A DNA stretch of 64,000 nucleotides, from contig JAGHAM010000004.1 of the NCBI GenBank assembly GCA_021161465.1, positions 13,062 to 77,061 on the forward strand. The letters are read 5' to 3'. Each line of letters opens with the position of its first letter. Positions within the stretch are counted from its first letter, which is position 1. The stretch is from Candidatus Iainarchaeum sp. Lineage in GTDB: Archaea > B1Sed10-29 > WALL01 > JAGHAM01. Both the position numbers and the translations under genes were made by a program. Shown piece after piece: positions 42,007 through 50,897 of the stretch. The notes under the pieces are model-generated. The model saw only the letters and a list, made by a program, of their open reading frames with translations. It ran no database searches and had not been told where the DNA came from.

Positions 42007-43674
42007 ATGCTTGAGTTTAGAAAGCAGGTAGCTGTTGCCTTGTCAAAGGCCTCTGGCGTTGAAGTCAAGCCCAGGGAATTGACCATACCACCAAATCCAG
42101 AGTTAGGTGACTTATCTTCTAATGTGGCTTTTCAGCTTCCTGGGAACCCGAAGGAAAACTCGGAGAAGATAGCTGGGAGGATAAAACCGAGAGGGCTTAT
42201 TTCTAAAGTTGAAACCAAGGGACCTTACATAAACTTCTTTCTAAACTGGGCCGAATTCAATCGATTGACCATAGCTACTGCACTGAAACACAATTATGGT
42301 AAAAACACGGACTACACAGGGAAGACAGCAATGGTTGAATACAGCCAACCAAATCCAAATAAGCCTCAGCATGTTGGGCATTTGAGAAATAACCTTCTAG
42401 GCATGGCAGTTTCAAATATACTGGAAGCTAACGGTTGGGAGGTTGTTAAAGCTAATCTTATAAACGACCGTGGCATCCACATATGCAAGGCCATGCTTGG
42501 ATACCTCAAGTGGGGGGAGGGCAAAGAGCCCAATGAAAAGCCAGACCACTTCGTTGCTAAGTTTTACCAGCGCTTTGTCATGGAGGAGGCTAAGGACCCT
42601 GAGCTAACTAAGGAAGCCCAGGAGATGTTGAGGAAGTGGGAAGCAGGTGACCCACAGGTAAGGGCGCTATGGAGGAAGATAGTAGATTGGGCCTATAAAG
42701 GCTGGAACGAGACTTACTCCATGACAGGGACTGAGTTTGACGTTTGGTTCTACGAAAGCGAGACGTATCTGGATGGAAAGAGGATTGTTGATAGTGGTTT
42801 GAAGAGAGGGGTGTTCAAGAAGGCTGATGATGGGAGTGTTTATGCAGAACTTGAACCAGAGTTGCCGAATAAAACAGTGCTCCGTTCAGATGGAACTTCT
42901 ATTTACATAACTAACGATTTAGCTCTTGCAAAGAGAAAGTTTGAGAGCTATCCGTTGGATAAGAGTATTTATGTGATTGGCTCCGCTCAAAATACTTATA
43001 TGAAACAGCTTTTCAGGATTCTAAAGCTGCTTGGTTTTGAGTGGTCGGATAAGTGTTGTCATTTATCCTATGGTATGGTTTCATTGCCAGAAGGGAAGAT
43101 GTCTTCAAGGCTTGGCAGGATGATTTACGCTGATGACTTGCTGGATGAAGTTATCAACCTGGCGGAGAAGGAAGCCGAGAAAAAGGGTATCAGCGAGGAT
43201 GTTAAGGAGACGGCTAAGCACGTTGGGCTGGCTGCTATCAAATTTAACTTTCTGAAGGTTAACCATAGGAAAGACATATTGTTTGAGAAGGAAAAGGCAG
43301 TTTCGTTTGAGGGAGATACCGGGCCTTATGTGCAGTATGCCCATGCTAGGTGCAATCAAATAATTGAAAAACTTGGCAGCTATGGAAAGCCAAATTACTC
43401 CAAGCTGACAACACTCCACGAGCGCGAACTCGTGAAGAAGATAAGTGAGTTCCCTGAGATTGTGAGGGAGTGTGGGGAAACTCTTGAGACACACCCTATA
43501 GCTAATTATCTGCTTGAGCTGACGCACACGTTCTCTGATTTCTATGCTAATTGCCCCGTGATACAGTCCAGAGGCTCTTTAAGGGCAGCTCGTGCTGATT
43601 TGGTGAAAGCAACTAAGGGAGTTCTATCTACTGGATTAAGCTTGCTTGGTATAAAACCATTGGAGAAGATGTGA
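42007..43674 (+). CDS. argS: arginyl-tRNA synthetase
   Basis: 555 residues. Class I enzyme: N-terminal Add-1 domain of about 85 residues, HIGH-type 'NPNKPQHVGHLRNNLLGMAV' (about 117-136), 'YITNDLALAKRKFESY', and KMSKS-type 'LPEGKMSSRLGRMI' (about 361-374) with the DALR anticodon-binding domain at the C-terminus ('HARCNQIIEKLG', 'FSDFYANCPVIQS'). Charges tRNA-Arg; the tRNA-Arg(UCU) gene lies about 1 kb downstream. Its stop is one base from the GTG of thiL. Confidence 0.95.
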   Translation: MLEFRKQVAVALSKASGVEVKPRELTIPPNPELGDLSSNVAFQLPGNPKENSEKIAGRIKPRGLISKVETKGPYINFFLNWAEFNRLTIATALKHNYGKNTDYTGKTAMVEYSQPNPNKPQHVGHLRNNLLGMAVSNILEANGWEVVKANLINDRGIHICKAMLGYLKWGEGKEPNEKPDHFVAKFYQRFVMEEAKDPELTKEAQEMLRKWEAGDPQVRALWRKIVDWAYKGWNETYSMTGTEFDVWFYESETYLDGKRIVDSGLKRGVFKKADDGSVYAELEPELPNKTVLRSDGTSIYITNDLALAKRKFESYPLDKSIYVIGSAQNTYMKQLFRILKLLGFEWSDKCCHLSYGMVSLPEGKMSSRLGRMIYADDLLDEVINLAEKEAEKKGISEDVKETAKHVGLAAIKFNFLKVNHRKDILFEKEKAVSFEGDTGPYVQYAHARCNQIIEKLGSYGKPNYSKLTTLHERELVKKISEFPEIVRECGETLETHPIANYLLELTHTFSDFYANCPVIQSRGSLRAARADLVKATKGVLSTGLSLLGIKPLEKM

Positions 43675-44607
43675 GTGCCAAAGCTGTCCGATTTAGGTGA
43701 ACGTGAGGTCATCAGAAGGGTTCGGAGACTTCTGAAGAGGCCAGGCATATTGACTCAGCTTGATGAGGATGCTGAGATATTCAAAACAAAAGGCTTTTTA
43801 GCGGTGACAACGGAGTTGCATGTTGCAGGCACGCACTTTAGAAGTTCAAGTCCTGTTAGTGTAGGAAAGCGCGTTGTAGTTTCAACACTCACTGACCTGC
43901 TGGCCAAGGGCGCGCTACCACTTTATTTCATGACTAGCATCGGCTTGTCTAGTGATACCGACTATGAGTTTGTGAGAAAGTTATACAAGTCTATGTCCGA
44001 CTCTTTGAAAGAATTTAACGCGTTTTTAATCGGTGGTGACACAGTTGAATCCAACCAGTTGGTCATCGGCACCACAGCGATAGGCAGGGTGAAAGGGAAA
44101 CCCTTGTTGAGAAAAAATGCCCGGGTGGGGGATAAGGTGGTGGTTACAGGCGAGATAGGTAACGGCGCGCTTGGCTATCTGCTCTTGAAAAAAGGGCTGG
44201 CAGGACCCAGGAAGTTTGTGAGGGCACAGCTTGAGCCGAGTGTGGACTTTAGGCTCTGCAAACGTTTGATGTCCAGGGCTAATGCTGGCATAGACATCTC
44301 AGACGGTCTCGCTTTTCAACTGGCAGAGGTTGCGAAACAATCGGAGAAGAGAATAACTATTTTCGAGGATGAATTACCAGTGGACTCACACTTGCCAAAG
44401 CTTTGCAAAGAAAACAACTTCAACTTGGACGAGGTGCTTTTTCACATAGGAGATGATTACCAGGTGCTTTACACGATGCCTAACCCACCGAAGGGCGCGC
44501 TTGTTATAGGAGAAGTTGAGCGCGGGAGTGGATTGTTCATAAAAAGAAAGACAGGTGAAATCCAGCCGTTGAATGGTGAAGGCTGGGAGAGTTTCAAGCG
44601 TCATTGA
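43675..44607 (+). CDS. thiL: thiamine-monophosphate kinase
   Basis: 310 residues from GTG directly after the argS stop. It phosphorylates thiamine monophosphate to the active diphosphate. Seen: 'GEREVIRRVRRLL' start, 'AVTTELHVAGTHFRSSSP' (first metal loop), 'STLTDLLAKGALPLYFMTSIGL', 'FLIGGDTVESNQLVIGTTAIGRV', 'DISDGLAFQLAEVAK' and 'FHIGDDYQVLYTM'. The usual TTD of the first loop is TTE here and the usual M/VNDLAAMGA has 'STLTDLLAKGA', both mild departures. All glycine-rich turns are kept. Confidence 0.9.
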   Translation: MPKLSDLGEREVIRRVRRLLKRPGILTQLDEDAEIFKTKGFLAVTTELHVAGTHFRSSSPVSVGKRVVVSTLTDLLAKGALPLYFMTSIGLSSDTDYEFVRKLYKSMSDSLKEFNAFLIGGDTVESNQLVIGTTAIGRVKGKPLLRKNARVGDKVVVTGEIGNGALGYLLLKKGLAGPRKFVRAQLEPSVDFRLCKRLMSRANAGIDISDGLAFQLAEVAKQSEKRITIFEDELPVDSHLPKLCKENNFNLDEVLFHIGDDYQVLYTMPNPPKGALVIGEVERGSGLFIKRKTGEIQPLNGEGWESFKRH

Positions 44608-44659
44608 TTTAAACTACATATACTAAAATTTTAGGGCGGACGCGTAGCCTAGCCAGGAT

Positions 44660-44691
44660 TGTTCCGTGGCAACAGCTCATGGAATCCTGAT
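44660..44691 (+). other. 32-nt D-loop intron of tRNA-Arg
   Basis: Its removal gives the D arm GCCTAGCCAGGATAGGGC. The intron contains TTCCGTG paired with CATGGAA (one G-U). Introns here are rarer than at 37/38. Confidence 0.75.
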
Positions 44692-44729
44692 AGGGCACCG
44701 GCCTTCTAAGCCGGCTATCGGGGGTTCAA

Positions 44730-44789
44730 AATAAGGAGGAGGGACACGTTCCCTCCTCCCTTATAAGCCCTTCTCCTTTGCGAGTGAGT
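44730..44789 (+). other. 60-nt T-loop intron of tRNA-Arg
   Basis: It occupies the same position (after base 58) as in the Ser, His and Ile tRNAs. The strong purine/pyrimidine hairpin covers most of it. The junction may slide by a base. Confidence 0.75.
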
Positions 44790-44845
44790 TTCCCTCCGCG
44801 TCCGCTTCTTATTGTTATTTAAGTTACAATGAACAAAATAACATT

Positions 44846-45586
44846 ATGCCCGGGAAGCTTGGTCATTCGATTTATACAGGTGAAATGAAGCTTAGGGAAA
44901 GTTTGATAGAGCATTTTGGGAAGCCTGATGATTACAGTGGAAGCTTGGTCGACTACAACAAGCTTCATGAGAAGACTATACAACTAAAAATAGACAATCT
45001 TTTGAAGAGGCTGAAGTCAAAGGGAGTTCTAAATGAGGACAAGACTGTGAGAATCTTGGATATAGGCTGCTGGAAGGGCCAGGCGCTTTCTGAAGTAAAA
45101 GATTACATAGAAAAGAAAGGTTTTAATGTGGAAGCTTATGGTGTAACACTCGTTAAGCATGACAAGCAGTCAGCAATGAAAAATGGCTTGAAGATAGTGA
45201 CTGCGGATGCTGAGAGATTGCCGTTTCCAGATAACTATTTCCACTTGGTCTTATCAGTACATTCTATAGAGCATATGTATGACAAGCTTAAGGTTATTGA
45301 GGAGGCCCATAGGGTTTTAGCACCGGAAGGGCTTGCCACACTCCACGTGAGAACTCGAAGTTTTGCTACGGACGAAGGAAAGCCAATAAGCTTGCGCGTG
45401 CTGGCAGAGCGCATACCATCTGGAAAGTTGGTGAATCTGCAAAAGGGTTATTCAAACTTAATTGAATTTACCAAGAGAAGGGGAGAGAAGCTTAACTTCC
45501 ATCTTAAAATGGTCAAGTTCGCTAGGAAATCGCCTTCCGGGGGCAGTGTTTCCTTCTATGGACCAGACCGAAAAGAATTTAAATGA
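44846..45586 (+). CDS. SAM-dependent methyltransferase, class I
   Basis: 246 residues. Rossmann motif I 'RILDIGCWKGQALSEV' (about 69-84), 'VEAYGVTLVKHDKQSAMKNGL' (strand 2), 'ADAERLPFPDNYFHLVLSVHSIEHM' (motifs II-III) and 'EAHRVLAPEGLATLHV' (motif IV) identify the SAM-binding fold of methyltransferase type 11. Acceptor unknown. A TATA-like GTTATTTAAGT near 44814 fits a leaderless ATG. Confidence 0.75.
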   Translation: MPGKLGHSIYTGEMKLRESLIEHFGKPDDYSGSLVDYNKLHEKTIQLKIDNLLKRLKSKGVLNEDKTVRILDIGCWKGQALSEVKDYIEKKGFNVEAYGVTLVKHDKQSAMKNGLKIVTADAERLPFPDNYFHLVLSVHSIEHMYDKLKVIEEAHRVLAPEGLATLHVRTRSFATDEGKPISLRVLAERIPSGKLVNLQKGYSNLIEFTKRRGEKLNFHLKMVKFARKSPSGGSVSFYGPDRKEFK

Positions 45587-45605
45587 TTTTTGCTTTATTG
45601 ATGGT

Positions 45606-45902
45606 ATGGGAATTGGTAGGTTCGAGAAAAGGCTAATAGCTTCAGCTAAGCTAGCCAGCATGGAGAAGTACGGTTATTGCTATTCTGAGGATTTGGCTGT
45701 AGTTAAGGAGTACTTGCGCGATGAGGTAGAGATTGAAGAGTCTGAAGGCAACAGGGTTACTGTAACACGAAATGGGATTTCATTTGAAATTGACGTAAGG
45801 GGCATGGTGCCTAAGAAAACAGAGGTTGCCAGTTGGGCTATCCAACCTGCAGAGGAAAGAAGAGGTAAATGGGTTTCAGTTTTTGACCCCGCAAACCACT
45901 GA
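45606..45902 (+). CDS. small hypothetical protein
   Basis: 98 residues from ATG 45606. An AATTTAAAT box at about 45577-45585, inside the end of the methyltransferase gene, lies about 25 bases upstream and favours this start over longer ones that would run into that gene. The sequence 'RFEKRLIASAKLASMEKYGY' and 'GNRVTVTRNGISFEIDVRGM' suggests a mixed alpha/beta domain; no family recognised. Confidence 0.5.
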   Translation: MGIGRFEKRLIASAKLASMEKYGYCYSEDLAVVKEYLRDEVEIEESEGNRVTVTRNGISFEIDVRGMVPKKTEVASWAIQPAEERRGKWVSVFDPANH

Positions 45903-45953
45903 AGGATGCTCTCCTTTGCTAGCAAGGACTGCAGCTTTGTTTATCTGTAGAGG

Positions 45954-48287
45954 TTAGTCCTTCTCTATTACCTTGCCTGTCATGCTATCTAGAACTAGTT
46001 CTCTGTTTCCGCTTTTTGATGAAAATATGGCGTAATAAACCGGTTTGTATATGAAGGACTTGTCCCTTATCTTAACCTCACCAAACAGTGCAGGTATGTC
46101 CGAAACAGAACTGTCTGGTATGGTTGGCTTTTCTGTGATTCCTGTGCTTTTCTCCATTACGAGTTCAGTCTCCAGCGATGTAAACTCAGGTGTTACTAAC
46201 TTTTCCGGCAGGTTAAAGTCATATTTGAGCGAGTAAACGCCTTTTTTATCTTTCTTGAGCTTCCCCTCATCAACGAGCTCATCGCTCTCCTTCATAGTGT
46301 CTGCTTCGCTTAACCCCGAGAACTTGGACAGGCTCTTAACACTTGCCTTCTTGCCTTTCCTGAGTGCGACTATCACCTTTCTTTTTTCGGGAGGCATTTC
46401 CAAAAGTTTCTTCACACCTTTGGTTGTTGTTAAGTTGCCATTTTTTATCCCGATTATCTCTCCGGTGATACCATCTATATAGCATACACTCCTCCTGAAG
46501 CCACCCTTCTCAAAGTAATCGTATTCCAGCTTGTATATTGGCGAATATCTAACTCCAAACTCCTTCAGGTTCTCCTCATTTCCAACCAACCCAAACAGCT
46601 TTTTCCTCCTCTTTGATTCAAGAATCACCCTAGCTTTGTCTTCATCTATTTTGCCCTTAAGCACAAGCACTTCCTCAACATCAGTTCCCTCAGGAGAGGG
46701 TTCATAACTTTTTGGAACAAGGTAATCGCCGTCAAGCTTGTAGTCTCCAGCTGTGAGCTCTTGGACAAGGTCCTTACTTTCTATCTTGGTTTTATACCTC
46801 TTGTTTATTGTCCTTACCAGTTGGTCGACCTGCCTGAGATGGACCCTTTTGAAGTCTCCAATCCTTTTGATAAGGGTTTTAATCAGGAAGTCTTTAACTT
46901 CCTCTGGCTTTATGCCTTCCTCAAAGCTGACTGACCTAGCTTCCCTACCCTCATGCTGGGAGAACCTTGGTCTTACTTTCATGACAAAAGCCCTTGAAGT
47001 GGAATCGCTTCTGTCGCCGACGAGGCAGTGACCTATCGGGAGTGACCTTATGAATTTTGAATGCTGATACTCTTTTGGTATCATGGTAGGCATCCTTTTC
47101 AAGACTGCTTTCAAGTCATCATCGAAGACAAGCTTATGGCATAGCAGAATATCTAGTTGTGAGAGCACTTTGGTGTCTATTGCAGATGGTTGCTGGGTTG
47201 CAAACACCAGTGAGCAACCAGGCCTCCTGCCTTGTTTTACATACTCTATCAGTGGGTCGCTTGCGGGTGTCTTAGCACCGCTTGGTATCAGGGTATGTGC
47301 CTCATCTATGAAGAGCCAGGTTGGTGGGATTCCGGTTTCAAGCATGTCCTCCATCTCCACCGCAAATTTCTTCATGGAGGTCTTCCTGGCAGACAGTTTT
47401 CTGGCGTTTAAGATTTTTCTGGCAAGGATTCCTATTACCAGGGAGGAAACTTTTTCCTCAAGGAAGCTTATGTCTATTATTGATACTTCCCCCTCCCTAC
47501 ATAACTCTATTAGCGGTGTTCCTGTTTCAGTAAACACTCCCCATGATTTGGCTGCTTCGAACCTTGAGATTATGGCTCTCCTCGAGCTCTTGCTGAAACC
47601 TTTCTTCCCGGACACTATCTCCTCGCTTTCACTTAGGCAGGTTATTATGTCATCTATACTGTAAACCTCCGTCTTTGGAGGCAGCCTTTTCCCATCTTTA
47701 GTTGTATAACCCTCCCTAACATTTTCAAGGGTTTTTTCAAGTAGTAAACCCTTTGGGGAAAACCTGTCAATATCAAAGGTAATGCACCAGTCATCTACAG
47801 TTAAGTCTGCTGGCCTGAGTGCAAAGCTTCTGTCGTAAGTGTCCTCTGGAAGTGTGTTTCTTACACCATGTGGCACAAAGACAGACACGTTGTCCACCCC
47901 TTTTGGGGTTTGCCCCATTCTCACAAGCTCGTCAAGCTCGCGCTCTTCCTGGTTTGGGTGTTTCATCGACCAGTAGATTCCTATTGGATCGATTATGACG
48001 CTAGCGACGTTTGGATTTTTGAAAACTAGTTCCTCTGCGATTACACCCAATGAATAGCTTTTGCCGGAGCCTCTCGCCCCAACTATGAATACCACGTGTG
48101 GTGCTATAGCATCCATATACACAAAGCTGCCGTAGTTCTCCTGCTCAGCTATCTTTCCCATCAGGAGCGCGCCGTCTCGCTTGTATTTCTCGTGTATGCT
48201 CTTATCTCTCCCTATAAAGAAGGCTCTGCCTGAATCATCTGTTAATGCTTTTAATGGCTCATTTACTCTTGGGCTAAATGTGGGCAT
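45954..48287 (-). CDS. HerA-type hexameric ATPase/translocase
   Basis: 777 residues. HerA/FtsK-type P-loop NTPase: Walker A 'GARGSGKS' (about 70-77), Walker B 'TWLFIDEAHTLIP' (about 323-335), sensor-like 'FATQQPSAIDTKVLSQLDILLCHKLV'. The HAS-barrel start seems short. The C-terminal third, beyond the ATPase, has a helical part and a winged-helix-like segment ('SVKSLSKFSGLSEADTMKES'). Family members pump DNA, often with the nuclease NurA, which is not in the window; so the partner is unknown. Its divergent start lies 35 bases from the 48323 gene. Confidence 0.8.
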   Translation of the reverse strand: MPTFSPRVNEPLKALTDDSGRAFFIGRDKSIHEKYKRDGALLMGKIAEQENYGSFVYMDAIAPHVVFIVGARGSGKSYSLGVIAEELVFKNPNVASVIIDPIGIYWSMKHPNQEERELDELVRMGQTPKGVDNVSVFVPHGVRNTLPEDTYDRSFALRPADLTVDDWCITFDIDRFSPKGLLLEKTLENVREGYTTKDGKRLPPKTEVYSIDDIITCLSESEEIVSGKKGFSKSSRRAIISRFEAAKSWGVFTETGTPLIELCREGEVSIIDISFLEEKVSSLVIGILARKILNARKLSARKTSMKKFAVEMEDMLETGIPPTWLFIDEAHTLIPSGAKTPASDPLIEYVKQGRRPGCSLVFATQQPSAIDTKVLSQLDILLCHKLVFDDDLKAVLKRMPTMIPKEYQHSKFIRSLPIGHCLVGDRSDSTSRAFVMKVRPRFSQHEGREARSVSFEEGIKPEEVKDFLIKTLIKRIGDFKRVHLRQVDQLVRTINKRYKTKIESKDLVQELTAGDYKLDGDYLVPKSYEPSPEGTDVEEVLVLKGKIDEDKARVILESKRRKKLFGLVGNEENLKEFGVRYSPIYKLEYDYFEKGGFRRSVCYIDGITGEIIGIKNGNLTTTKGVKKLLEMPPEKRKVIVALRKGKKASVKSLSKFSGLSEADTMKESDELVDEGKLKKDKKGVYSLKYDFNLPEKLVTPEFTSLETELVMEKSTGITEKPTIPDSSVSDIPALFGEVKIRDKSFIYKPVYYAIFSSKSGNRELVLDSMTGKVIEKD

Positions 48288-48322
48288 CGCTAATATATAC
48301 TGAAGGGTAATATAAATAAACT

Positions 48323-49315
48323 ATGGCCTTGAAGAGGACTACTATTGAGTTGGCCAATGAGCTTATAGACTGGTATGCTAAATCAGGCAATTTGCACAGG
48401 AAGGTTTCGCTTGAGGCTTTCAGGGATGCCTATAATGTTAGAACAAGCTATGAAGGTCTTAAAGATCTAATGCTACAGCTATCATATGCATCTATCCCAC
48501 TCGAGGGCGGTAAATTCGATTTGAGGAAGGTTCCAAAGACGCACAGGAGAAGGGTTGAGGCATTACGGGAGGAATTAAAAAAAGGCAACATAGACATCAA
48601 GCAAGCCGAAGCCGCTGCCCGCAAATTTTTAGCTCATCCGCTTGGCGAGAGGATGAGGGACTTGAATCCAATGGAGGATGAAGAAATCGAGAGGATGCAA
48701 AAGCGGTTTGAACTGAGCATGAATAAGGCAATGTCCATATTGACAGAATCTATGAACGCGCATCCTGCTAGGGCATATAGCATAATGTGGAAGGCACTTG
48801 GGGGGAAAATACATGATGAAATACCAATTATAATGAGGAGTTCAAACAAGGGGGAGTTAAGGGATTATTTGAGAAAGTTTTGGAACGTTAGTTATCTCAA
48901 GGCTGATGCCTTTGTCCAGTACAAGAAGGCCGACAGCCATATAATAGACCTATACAAGAACCATTTGGATGATATCCCAGATGAAGCGTTGAGACACACC
49001 GTAGAGAACCTATATCGCAGCGTTAGAAGGTACCCATGGGGCAAGCGCAAATCTGCAATCCCTACCAAATCTAAGGCCGGGATGTCTAAGAGAGATTTTA
49101 TCAATGGCTATAAATCCTTTGGCATTGAAATAAGGTTGAAGCCTGAAGAAGCGAAATTACCAGAATACAAAAAGAAGCTCATATTGTTTGGTAGGCATCT
49201 CAATGCTGGAACCGCTATATACAAAGAAGCTATGAAGAAAAGAAAAGAGATAGGCCCATTAATTAGGGCTAAAGAAAAAATGAAATCTGCCCATAAGCGG
49301 GCAGAATTAAAATAA
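48323..49315 (+). CDS. hypothetical basic protein
   Basis: 330 residues, not recognised. Almost all helical and basic; 'RRRVEALREELKKGNIDIKQA' and 'RKFWNVSYLKADAFVQY' are typical. No signal or membrane segment. The style matches 26098-26757 and 34224-35336, so these may form a loosely related group of nucleic-acid-associated proteins. Upstream is the divergent HerA gene; downstream a convergent PC4-like gene. Confidence 0.5.
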   Translation: MALKRTTIELANELIDWYAKSGNLHRKVSLEAFRDAYNVRTSYEGLKDLMLQLSYASIPLEGGKFDLRKVPKTHRRRVEALREELKKGNIDIKQAEAAARKFLAHPLGERMRDLNPMEDEEIERMQKRFELSMNKAMSILTESMNAHPARAYSIMWKALGGKIHDEIPIIMRSSNKGELRDYLRKFWNVSYLKADAFVQYKKADSHIIDLYKNHLDDIPDEALRHTVENLYRSVRRYPWGKRKSAIPTKSKAGMSKRDFINGYKSFGIEIRLKPEEAKLPEYKKKLILFGRHLNAGTAIYKEAMKKRKEIGPLIRAKEKMKSAHKRAELK

Positions 49316-49332
49316 AAGAAAAAGAGGAGGGT

Positions 49333-49701
49333 TTAATCTTCTTCCTCCAAGACTTCCTCTTCAATTTCTAAGGTTTCTTTACCTGTTTCAGGTGATTCTT
49401 CCTTTGCTTTTTCCTCCTTCTTCTCAGCTTTCTCTTTTATTTCCTTAGCTGAGCTTATCTCTTCAACAGGTTCGCCGCTGTCTTCACTCATTTTTAAAAC
49501 AGAGTCTGCAAGCGATTTGGCTATTCCACCCTCGTCAGGGAAACCAAGACCTCTCTTATATCTCCTTTGCCCATCAGGGGTGAAGTATCCCTTGGATAGT
49601 GAAATGAAGTAATTTCCATTTACTTCTTTTCTCGCTACTTCAATGAAGTTGTTCGTTCCATACTTTATTTCTTCTGCCTTAATTGTTGTGTATTCTACCA
49701 T
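49333..49701 (-). CDS. PC4-like DNA-binding protein with acidic tail
   Basis: 122 residues. The first 65 residues have the alternating strand pattern of single-stranded DNA-binding PC4/p15-type proteins ('NNFIEVARKEVNGNYFISLSKGYFTPDGQRRYKRGLGFPDEGGIAKSLADSVLKM'); the last 45 are a Glu/Lys-rich tail ending 'EEEVLEEED'. The fold assignment is inference and similarity is weak. It lies between cdc6 and herA, in a region of DNA-metabolism genes. Confidence 0.45.
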   Translation of the reverse strand: MVEYTTIKAEEIKYGTNNFIEVARKEVNGNYFISLSKGYFTPDGQRRYKRGLGFPDEGGIAKSLADSVLKMSEDSGEPVEEISSAKEIKEKAEKKEEKAKEESPETGKETLEIEEEVLEEED

Positions 49702-49779
49702 TCTGTCTCACCTTGGTTGTTAGTGCGTTGTTTTTGAATCTATCTGTTTAAAAAACTTATCTCTAAGGTTTGCCTAGGG

Positions 49780-50844
49780 GTGTTCAACAACATAAATCCT
49801 TTTATTCTCGGAAATCTACAAATTCCAAGGGAGTTTATGTGGGACTACGAACCTAAAATCATTAAAGATGAAAAGCCATTGTTGGAAGCCTTTGTGCCTG
49901 AGCATGTGTTGCACAGAGAAGGGCAGAAACAGCTTTTGGTTAGCGCGCTGAAGCCAGCTTTAGCCGGGCGCAGGGCAGTGGACTCCTTCTTCTATGGGCC
50001 CTGCGGAACCGGTAAGACGCTATTGGCAAGGTGGCTTTTGAACGAGTTAGAGAGCCATTCATCCAAGGTGCAGACTGTATACGTTAACTGCTGGAAAAAC
50101 AACACGGCGTACACCTGCCTTTCGTCTATACTCAAGGAGTTGGGGGTTTTTACCACATACAGGCAGGCAACTAGTGAACTGTTAAAACAGCTTGAGGTGG
50201 AAGCTAGGGAGAAAGCAACAGTGGTATGTCTTGATGAGGTGGATTCTTTGGAGGACAAGGAGCTTCTCTATAGCATGTCACGCTCTGGTGTTGCCTTGCT
50301 TTTGATATCTAATGACCCCTATGCACTGGTTGACTTGGACTTAAGGATAAAGAGCTCTTTAAGACCGGAGCCTGTTGAGTTCCCAGCGTATAAGACTGTT
50401 GAGATATTCGATATACTGATGCAGAGGAGGTCATACGCGTTTGTGCCAGGGACTGTTGATGATATAGTCCTTAAGCTAGTTGCTAGGCTATCTGATGGCG
50501 ATGCAAGGGTGGCCTTGGAAACATTGAGGCGTGCTGCTTTGCTTTCCGAAGAGCGCGGTGAAGATAAGGTCACAAGCACAAGTGTGAAGGAAGTGTTTAA
50601 GACTACAGGAAACCTTCGCAAGAGTGAAGCCCTAAAGCGCCTGAACGAGCATGAGAAGGCCTTGTACCAGATAATTGAGGGCAAGAAAAAAATATCCACA
50701 AAGAGGTTGTTTGAAGAGTACACAAAGATAGTAGAAAATCCTGCTACAGATAGGACTTATCGCAATTATATGAACCATCTGGTCAAGCTTGGGCTGGTTA
50801 AAGCTACTGGTGAGCTTACAGGGAGAAAATACGAGCTAGTTTGA
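49780..50844 (+). CDS. cdc6: Orc1/Cdc6 replication initiator
   Basis: 354 residues from a GTG at 49780; a TTTAAAAAA box at about 49747-49755 lies about 28 bases upstream, so this looks leaderless. AAA+ ATPase: Walker A 'GPCGTGKTLLARW' (about 73-85), Walker B 'VVCLDEVDSLED' (about 148-159), sensor 1 'VALLLISND', and sensor 2 'SDGDARVALETLRRAALLS'. A winged-helix domain at the C-terminus ('NEHEKALYQIIEGKKKISTKRLFEEY') binds origin DNA. It probably marks a replication origin nearby; no clear ORB repeats are seen in the 78-base gap upstream. Confidence 0.93.
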   Translation: MFNNINPFILGNLQIPREFMWDYEPKIIKDEKPLLEAFVPEHVLHREGQKQLLVSALKPALAGRRAVDSFFYGPCGTGKTLLARWLLNELESHSSKVQTVYVNCWKNNTAYTCLSSILKELGVFTTYRQATSELLKQLEVEAREKATVVCLDEVDSLEDKELLYSMSRSGVALLLISNDPYALVDLDLRIKSSLRPEPVEFPAYKTVEIFDILMQRRSYAFVPGTVDDIVLKLVARLSDGDARVALETLRRAALLSEERGEDKVTSTSVKEVFKTTGNLRKSEALKRLNEHEKALYQIIEGKKKISTKRLFEEYTKIVENPATDRTYRNYMNHLVKLGLVKATGELTGRKYELV

Positions 50845-50897
50845 TCGATATAGTCAAGTTTTTTAATTCCTTGTTCCCTTAGGTATACTGGTGTGTT

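Larger units (their letters stand above)
44638..44804 (+). tRNA. tRNA-Arg(TCT) with D-loop and T-loop introns
   Basis: Hand fold. Acceptor GGACGCG (44638-44644) pairs with CGCGTCC (44797-44803); G73 is 44804; no CCA. Anticodon stem CCGGC (44698-44702) with GCCGG (44710-44714), anticodon TCT 44705-44707, no intron at 37/38. T stem GGGGG (44720-44724) faces CCCTC (44792-44796) with one G-U. Introns: 32 nt in the D loop (44660-44691) and 60 nt in the T loop (44730-44789), which restore AGCCAGGATA and TTCAATT. The T-loop intron has a 12-bp hairpin (AAGGAGGAGGGA with TCCCTCCTCCCTT). Confidence 0.9.

Noticed and set aside
49702-49779. Replication origin next to cdc6
   Set aside because: The gap is short and shows no inverted ORB-like repeats or long AT-rich unwinding stretch.
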